From NCBI GenBank assembly GCA_002007465.1, contig LNAC01000736.1, forward strand, positions 126,346 through 190,345: a stretch of 64,000 bases of DNA, given 5' to 3'. Under the pieces are notes generated by a model, which was not told the DNA's origin, ran no database searches, and saw only the letters and a program-made list of their open reading frames with translations. Origin of the DNA: Ailurus styani. Lineage: Eukaryota > Chordata > Mammalia > Carnivora > Ailuridae. Positions 57,401 to 64,000 of the stretch are shown here, piece after piece (within the stretch, counting starts at the first letter, position 1; every line of letters begins with the position of its first letter). Made by a program: the position numbers and the translations under genes.

Positions 57401-58115
57401 GCGACGCTAGCAACCAATGAGGAGAGGCTCATGCAGAATCCAGCACATGCTCTCTGAGGCGCAGGCTGTCACCAGCGCTTAGCAGGCTGCTAATCTAATT
57501 ATAGCTAGTTTGCTAGCACAGAGCTCTTGGAGCAAAGCACATGAGCAAATTCAATTTTAATAAATTAAACCCCACAGACAAAATCATCTTGATTTCCTGT
57601 CATTTTGAAGATTAATGCATCACCTTATAAACTATAAGTGATTTTTAAAAGTGCATTCTTGTTTTTTTCTCCAATGCAGAGAAACAAAGAGTGGCTAAAT
57701 CAATGCACAGGACTCCTGGCTTATTTAAACTTAACAGATCCCAGCACTGAGAAGTAATAAAATCGATTCAAGGAGGATATTAAAATCTGAGTGCTATAAA
57801 ATCTGAGCCTCACTTTACTTACCCTGGTTAGCAATATGCCACTCATTTGTCCTAAAGTGCTAATTAATCTCTCAATATACTTGGAAATACCATGCACATT
57901 TCCATCCATAGTGGAAAAGGGCTAATCAAGGTGTTAAAAGTCATAATCCTGACCACAATACTGAATAACAATTCAGAGCTACGAGAGATGGAAAAAGGAT
58001 ATCAGAAGTTATTACAAAACATATATCAAAAAGAAGTTATTATAAAAGCAAAAATTAAATAAATTTGCCCACCTCACAATTTAATAGTAAAATTAGTTCT
58101 AGAAGCCAAATCCTG
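54436..58115. other. SINEC-free non-coding stretch with possible regulatory character
   Basis: No gene or named repeat was seen in 3.7 kb. The part at about 56740-57100 is richer in CpG than its surroundings. The part at 57485-57640 is AT-rich with TAATTA (57496-57501) and related homeodomain-type sites. Both are plausible conserved non-coding DNA, without proof. Confidence 0.4.
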
Positions 58116-58119
58116 CGAG

Positions 58120-58350
58120 AGGTGGTTTGAAGCACACAGGTAAAAGGCATGGACCTAACCATCAGACTGGCTGGGTTTAAGTTCTGGATCAGCTATTTCC
58201 TACCTTTGTGACTGGGCAAGGGACTGGGTTTCTCTTCTCTGTGTCCACCCGAGGCCATAATGGGAGACAACTTGCATGATTATTGTCAGTGAGCTATAGC
58301 ACGGAGCCTGGCACACAGTGAGTTCTAATCAAGCTATTATATTAATAGCA
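58120..58350 (+). repeat. MIR SINE
   Basis: 'ggtaaaaggcatggacctaa', 'actggctgggtttaagttct', 'acctttgtgactgggcaagg' and 'cacggagcctggcacacagt' then 'gagttctaatcaagc' give the complete MIR order. Confidence 0.85.
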
Positions 58351-59850
58351 ACAAGCTTTTTGCTATATCATATTGTCTACCTTCTTTTCCAGGATCACAC
58401 TGCTCTAAAAAAAGTATCTAAACACTTCCCCACTGTAGAATTTTGTCAGAAACACCATTTAGAATTAACAGTGACAAGCTAATGGCGGACTTGATTCATC
58501 ACAGAGAACCGTTATTGGTATTCACTCCAGAAACAAAAATTATTATACCTCCTTTTTGTCTACATAATTGCTACAATTTCACTTGACTCTATAAGAACCA
58601 ATCTTAAAAGATATTTTCAGGAAATTATGGGCATATCATTGTATTTCATTAATGATTTTCAATATAGATTAGGTGATAAACATTTTAGAAGTGTTTTCTA
58701 TGGAATGTAAATTGGAGAAAGTTGATAATGAGAAGTTAGATTCAATTTAAAATGACACAGTTATGTGAGAAGGGGAGAGGAGAAGAGTCAGCTAGTCAAA
58801 TGCAACTTTTTGTCCCTGCAGCCTATTTATGTATTTGCTCTCCCTTAAAGTTGTTTCTTTCTTCTCAGTATGTTTTACAAAATTAACCATCCTGGGGTGA
58901 TATTAATCAAATCTGTTTACATGTTAAACTTCCCTTCAGTAATTTCTAGAGGTTGGTAAATTTTACCAGTCAAGTTATAATCCAATGATACGATGCAGAC
59001 TTCTCATTTCTATAGTTTAGTTTTGCTCTGACTTTCCTTTGAAAACCTTTATAGAAGGCTGACATTCTCAAAAGGCATTATGATTTGCTCCAAGGAACCA
59101 AATATCCTCAGGGATTAATCAGGAGTCATGGAAAAGGAATCCTGCCTACGGATCATTTTTCATCCCCCAATCCTCGTGCCCCACACCTGTTTGGGAAGTG
59201 AGCTAGAGAAAGGGAGGGCATGGCCCATAAACTTCAAGGGAGAGTACAGCAACTCATGGTCCATAAACTCAAGAGTGCACAAGGGTGGGGAAATGGACAC
59301 AGGGACACAAACTCTGGGAAAACACGATGGAGACGCGTCTGCTGAAGAAAATGATTGCTTGGTGCGCTACCTGGAAGCGTTGACCACGGAATTATCAAAG
59401 TGCAATCAGTATCATCAGGAGCTAAATCTCCGAAAGGAATTGGCTTCAGTGATTTGGCCTAAGGCTCAGCTCCCCAGAGGCTGCCAGGATACAGACTAGT
59501 AACACTTCCAGGCATTTATCTAGGAAACATTGAACAGCTCTGCCTTCCCCTTCATTTAACAGACTGCTAGCTCAAAAAAGCACTTTAAAAAGCTGTTTGA
59601 TTAATTTCGGTCATGCCTGTTTCGTATAAGCATTAAACAGACTCTTTCTAAGAGACCGGAGCGACTGTCCTTTCTTCAGTCTTATCTTTCCACATGTTTG
59701 GAACCAGTATTTGTTTGAAACTAAGCAGCAGTTAATTGGTAATCTTTCTGACTGCCACTCTGCTAGGTTAGCCTATGTATTTTTTGGACCTGAGGAATAA
59801 GCAATTTTGTCTCTGGACTTTTGTCAACTCATCCTTGATTCTGGAAAATC
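58351..59850. other. Unique AT-rich stretch
   Basis: I see no gene. A 123-codon plus frame at 59128-59499 has no recognised domain. Confidence 0.45.
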
Positions 59851-59854
59851 ATTC

Positions 59855-60180
59855 ATTCCCTCAGTGAACAGTTTCTAGCACCTACTATGTGGAAAGACAT
59901 TGCTGGACCTTGAGAGCCAGAGTGTTTCGATTCCTCATAGAACTTCCATGCTAATGAGGGAGATAAACATTAAGTGATTCATTAACAAATGAGTAATCAC
60001 CATGCGGTAAACTGCTGTGAAATGGGGGTGGACTGACTGGCCCGTGGCTGAAGGTTTCTGGAGGGAGGGTGGGTGAGTGCCAATAGTGCGTGAAGGTCCT
60101 GGAGAGGCTGGTGGAGGACAAATGAAGGACATGGAGACACAGTGGCAAACAGCACACACCAAAGGAGGAAGAGAGTTTGG
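59855..60180 (-). repeat. L2 3' region, reverse
   Basis: 'agtgaacagtttctagcacc' then 'tactatgtggaaagacattg', 'gctaatgagggagataaaca', 'aatgagtaatcaccatgcgg' and 'caaacagcacacaccaaagg' follow the antisense L2 3' layout almost throughout. Confidence 0.75.
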
Positions 60181-60438
60181 GCCAAGCCCTCTGAAACTCT
60201 GCGGATTGCTTTTTAATTCTTTCTAAAGAGTAATAGGTTCCCACTATCTTGCAAGTCAAAACCTTCACTTACCCTTCCTTGTACAAAGAACAAAAACACA
60301 TACATCCCACATTTGCTACACTGGGCAAGGAAGATCAGCCACTCACCACACACACCATTTACTCACCTGAATGGATTTCCTCAAGTTCTGTTCTGAATCT
60401 CTAACCTTGGAGAACAAGGACAGGAAAGCCTACATGTC
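60181..60438. other. Unique stretch
   Basis: I see nothing in it. Confidence 0.5.
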
Positions 60439-60450
60439 AAGAATTTCCAT

Positions 60451-60629
60451 CTAGGGGGGCACCTGGGTGGCTCAGTTGGTTAAGCGTCTGCCTTCAGCTC
60501 ATGTCATGATCCCAGAGACCCGGGATGGAGCCCTTCGTCAGCGTGAAGTCTGCTTCTCCCTCTGCCTCTCACTCCACTCGTGCTCTCTCTCTCAAATGAA
60601 TACATAAAATCTTAAAAAAAAAAAAAAAA
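60451..60629 (+). mobile_element. SINEC copy
   Basis: Head GGGGCACCTGGGTGGCTCAG, GTTAAGCGTCTGCCTTCAGC, tail AAATGAATACATAAAATCTT with a run of A. The 12-bp target duplication AAGAATTTCCAT is at 60439-60450 and 60630-60641. It marks the right edge of the long SINEC-free stretch. Confidence 0.95.
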
Positions 60630-60641
60630 AAGAATTTCCAT

Positions 60642-62338
60642 GTGGAGCTTTGTTAACGTTTTCTTTCCTTGGAACAGAAACCAGGGTTCACATGCTAAAA
60701 ATGATGCTGTTTAAGTCTATGGCTCCTAGATAACTTTAGACTGATCAGAAGTGTCTCAGTTTCAGTTGTTGGTCAAACTTCAATTTGCTGAAAGGGATCC
60801 AGGAGGGCTGTTTCTGTTCTAAGGAACAGTATCTGCTCAAAAGCTGGACCTCCATGGCCAACGATTCTCCCACTCGGCTGACAGGGAGCCCTGGCCCAGT
60901 TCGACTCCCTGGCTCTACTCCCCTAGCTCTGCCAGCAGAGAGGAAGAGGACCAGGAGCTGAGCCATGGTCCAGGACATGCCATGGACCCCAATCCATGTG
61001 GACTATGGGTTAGCATGTGTCAGAACAGCCAGCCTGGGATGGTGTGGCCCTGACCAATAGCACTTCCACTGTGGGACATCAAGCCACCAACTAACATGAA
61101 GTCACTACGCAGAGATGCTAACAACCAGCTCCCCTCAGACCATGTGAGGGGCATTAGCACACCACTTACTCCCAACTCCAAGGAAAAGAAATGCATGCCC
61201 AAACTGTGAAAGTCTCCTCTGACTACAAGGGGCAGGTCAACTGGTGGAAAAGCATGTGAGTAGTTAGGAAGTATGGTGCTCCTTCCTTCTCTGTTTGTAA
61301 CACCCAAACACTGGCTGTTCATTCATTCCTTTCTTCTTCCGTTCCCTTCTGGTCCCTTCTCTCCCCTCCCCTCTCCTTCTTTTTCCTTTTCCCTCCCTCC
61401 CTCCCTCCCTCCCTCTGTTCCTTCCTTCCCTTCCTACATAGAATGTAGCATACAAGGTGCTCGATGCAGGTGTGATGTGGGCAGGCTGAGAAAGACAGAA
61501 TGGGGCTGCTGGAAATTACCCCAGCTGTTCCAAAGACCACATGCAGCCCTCAGGCCCCTCTTCATTCATATACTTAGGAGTGCTGCCCTGTTTACCACGA
61601 AGCGACCCCACTGAGTCAGTAGGGCCTTGGAGGTTCCTTTGTACATCAGCGCAGACCACCACTGTGGGAGTCCATTCTCAGGGCTGCCTGGAAAGCCACC
61701 GTTGAGAAAGATGATTGTGTGTGGATGGTCACCTTGCCAGGCCTCATAAGCAGACTGTGTGAGTCTTCTCGGTGGAACTTGGTTTGCAATCCAATGATGC
61801 ATCTTGTGATGTCTTCTCAAAGGCTTGCCTACGCCATCACCTTTTGCTCTTTTTTCCTTCTAATGATTCCTATTCCGTTCCTATTCCATTCTAATGAATG
61901 GCCAGCTAGCTGAATGCTAGCACAGTAAGGCATATCTGACACCCTCACAGACACGGCACTTATCTGCAAACTGAAGATCCCACGCAGCCCAAGCACTCTC
62001 GTGGAGGGACTTCGCAGGGCCCACAAGTGCATGTCTGGACAGCACAAGTCAGTGGTTCTTGACCACAGATCATTTCCCAAGGGCTCCCCCCTCCGCCTTT
62101 CCTTGGGCCATGCTCCTGCTGTGTCCCACTAGAATAAACCTATGAGACCCTATACACTTTCAGGCTTTCTTACAGTTTGCCACCCCGGCCCACCCAATGG
62201 ACCACTGAGGTTAGGACTCTGGACTTTAATGGCTTAATCATAGGCTAATGTTGCACTGGGCTTAGCCCCATCATGCCTATTTAATAAGGAACGTAACTGG
62301 CCTCTTAGGCCTAGAAGCAAGAAGTCACTTGGTAGAAG
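60642..62338. other. Unique stretch with a polypyrimidine tract
   Basis: No gene was recognised. 'cagtggttcttgaccacaga' near 62051 may be the edge of an old hAT-type element. The frames at 61264-61614 arise from the pyrimidine tract. Confidence 0.45.
61353..61416. repeat. Pure polypyrimidine tract with (TCCC)n core
   Basis: Sixty-four consecutive C/T bases, including about six TCCC units at 61391-61414, inside a longer pyrimidine-biased region (about 61322-61436). Such tracts can adopt triplex (H-DNA) structure and tend to vary in length. Confidence 0.95.
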
Positions 62339-62350
62339 AAGAGAACAAAG

Positions 62351-62553
62351 TGGGCACCTGGGTGGCTCAGTCGGTTAGGCGTCTGTCTGTCTTCGGCTCA
62401 GGTCAAGATCCCAGGGTCCTGGGATGGAGTCCCACATTGGGCTCCCTGCTCAGCGGGAAGCCTGCCTCTCCCACTCCCACTCCTACTGCTCCTGTTCCCT
62501 CTCTCGCTGCCTCTCTCTCTGTCAAATAAATAAATAAAATCTTAAAAAAAAAA
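62351..62553 (+). mobile_element. SINEC copy
   Basis: Head GGGCACCTGGGTGGCTCAGT, GGCGTCTGTCTGTCTTCGGC (with an extra CTGT), tail AAATAAATAAATAAAATCTT plus A. The target duplication is blurred (AAGAGAACAAAG on the left, AAAGAAAACAAG on the right). Confidence 0.93.
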
Positions 62554-62563
62554 GAAAACAAGG

Positions 62564-63024
62564 AATTTCTTAAGTATGGGACTAACCATCAAAAAAGTCA
62601 ATACAGACAATATTTACATCTGCTATGTCCCATAGCCTCTCTGTATCCTTCTCTAACATCTAGCATCCTGACCCCAGGGTGCAAAAGTACCAAGTGCCTA
62701 CAACCTTAGCAGCCCACACACCTCCGCAAGTCCTCACACTAACCAGCCAGTCCCTTGCCCTTCTACAGGAAAATGCAACACTGGACTCCAATGCCTACTT
62801 ATGTTAATTTTGTAGAAGTACACAAGACTCCTTCTCTGGAGGTGAGCTCTCGAACCTTTAAAAGAATGGTAACTTCAATGTTCAGCATAGCATGGCTCAA
62901 ATTAAGAATCCACAGAGGAGTTCCTGTGCAGGTCAACAGGGTTAAGAAGAGAGCTGGGATATGGTCATGCAAAAGGGGCTTTTCCCCCCAAAACTGAGAA
63001 ACTAAATGATTAGGGTAACATAAG
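62564..63024. other. Unique stretch
   Basis: I see no gene and no recognised repeat. Confidence 0.5.
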
Positions 63025-63039
63025 AAAGTTTTGAAATTT

Positions 63040-63211
63040 CGAATATTTTTTTTAAAGATTTTATTTATTTATATGACAGAGAGAGATTACAAGTAGGCAG
63101 AGAGAGAGGAGGAAGCAGGCTCCCCGCTGAGCAGAGAGCCTGATGCGGGCCTCGATCCCATGACCTGAGCCGAAGGCAGAGACTTTAACCCACTGAGCCA
63201 CCCAGGTGCCC
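63040..63211 (-). mobile_element. Young SINEC, mustelid-type, with internal deletion
   Basis: Reverse copy with TTTAAAGATTTTATTTATTT, ACAAGTAGGCAGAGAGAGAG, CTCGATCCC joined directly to ATGACCTGAGCCGAAGGC (the AGGACCCTGAGATC piece is missing) and head CCACCCAGGTGCCC. The perfect 15-bp target duplication AAAGTTTTGAAATTT is at 63025-63039 and 63212-63226. Confidence 0.95.
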
Positions 63212-63226
63212 AAAGTTTTGAAATTT

Positions 63227-64000
63227 TGATGCAAAAAACACACTTAATATGCCTAATGAACATCAGATTAAGAAAATTCTTCATTAAGACGGCTTTATTT
63301 ATCTTGGCACCCTAACTCACAAACACAATATTCTTAGGAAAGCATCTTTTCGATTCACCTGTTTTCTAGAGCAGCCCAGTTTTACCCAAATGATTGTTTC
63401 CTAATTATAAAGTCTAATATCAACGATAGGGAATTTTGAAAGTTTTTCATTGCAAAAAACTTTAATCACTGCATGATAAAAGAACTTTGATATTCTTCAG
63501 AAATCAAACCTCCTACCTTCCTTTTATTATATTTACATACATCTACAAGTCAAACACGGGTTTACTCATCTGATGAGGAAGAATGCAAAAGGACATTTCA
63601 TACATGGCTAAAGACACGCTGGTATTAGGACCCACATGTCCAAATGGTACTGAGAGCAGAGAGCGTTTAATGGGTCAGAATGGGCATTCTGGCAATTAAA
63701 AGTTAACATCGCTAAGAAACTTTAACAACAACAACAACAACAAAATCACTGATTAACATCGGTGATTTATACCTTAACAGGAATGATTTTAAATAACCAA
63801 TAAGATTAATCCTTGGCATTCTGACTGGCAGCTTTTACGAAATGTAAGTTAAAGACAGGAAGAGAGGGTTATTTGAGAATCTAAAATACTAAGGTGACAT
63901 TGCTTCATTAGTTCCAGAAATATATATTGACTCCCTATTATGTGATCCTGGGTTGAGAATATAGCCTCTCCCTTGGCAGATGAGGGAGGCAGTGAGCACC
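63227..64000. other. Unique AT-rich stretch with (AAC)n
   Basis: No gene was recognised. A pure (AAC)n run lies at 63724-63743. Confidence 0.5.

Noticed and set aside
57823..57921. Minus-strand donor (CAG, G, GTAAGTAAAG) after a protein-like stretch starting MDGNVHGISKYIERL
   Set aside because: The acceptor is weak, the sequence matches no protein I know, and the AT-rich context produces such frames easily.
1..64000. Search for CRISPR arrays, operons, phage or plasmid genes and tRNA genes
   Set aside because: The window is mammalian. The tRNA-like signal belongs to SINEC heads and MIRs, and no regularly spaced repeat-spacer array exists.

Overview
The window reads as non-coding nuclear DNA from a carnivoran mammal, most probably a mustelid (ferret, mink, otter or badger type). 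The evidence is 23 tRNA-Lys-derived CAN-SINE (SINEC) insertions, whose heads read like GGCGCCTGGGTGGCTCAGT and whose tails end in AAATAAAATCTT plus poly(A). Several carry the variant with GTTAAAGCCTCTGC and the GCAGAGAGGCAGGCAGAGAG block that I associate with mustelids. The species call rests on memory of these subfamilies and not on a search. No protein-coding gene, rRNA, tRNA gene, CRISPR array or bacterial-type feature is supported. Every open reading frame of appreciable length is short and is explained by a repeat, by low-complexity sequence or by the assembly gap.

Layout. 0-13.4 kb: MIR and L2 fragments with seven SINEC copies, two candidate CTCF motifs facing each other at 1.84 and 2.20 kb, and an old L1 with an inverted 5' segment (11.6-13.97 kb) that itself received a young SINEC. 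13.6-21.6 kb: no SINEC; an ancient L1/HAL1-like LINE at about 16.0-18.1 kb, broken by a 209-base assembly gap at 17,755-17,963. 21.6-29.8 kb: SINEC-rich, with two SINECs inserted in or beside one MIR. 29.8-37.5 kb: no SINEC; L2 and MIR remnants, a possible DNA-transposon relic and an MLT1-type solo LTR at 36.7-37.2 kb. 37.5-49.7 kb: SINEC-rich, with a seven-unit 24-bp minisatellite at 39.85 kb, a reverse MLT1-type LTR at 47.3 kb and a small rearranged local duplication at 47.83-48.01 kb. 49.7-60.4 kb: the longest stretch without SINEC (10.7 kb), which may be regulatory; it holds one candidate spliced exon on the minus strand at 52,112-52,200. 60.4-64 kb: three more SINECs and a pure polypyrimidine tract.

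The window therefore looks like an intron or intergenic interval. The genes it belongs to cannot be named from sequence alone. I found no new biological system. The observations most worth a second look are the B-then-A rearranged duplication at 47.8 kb, the twin-primed L1, the CTCF-like motif pair, the minisatellite and the candidate exon.
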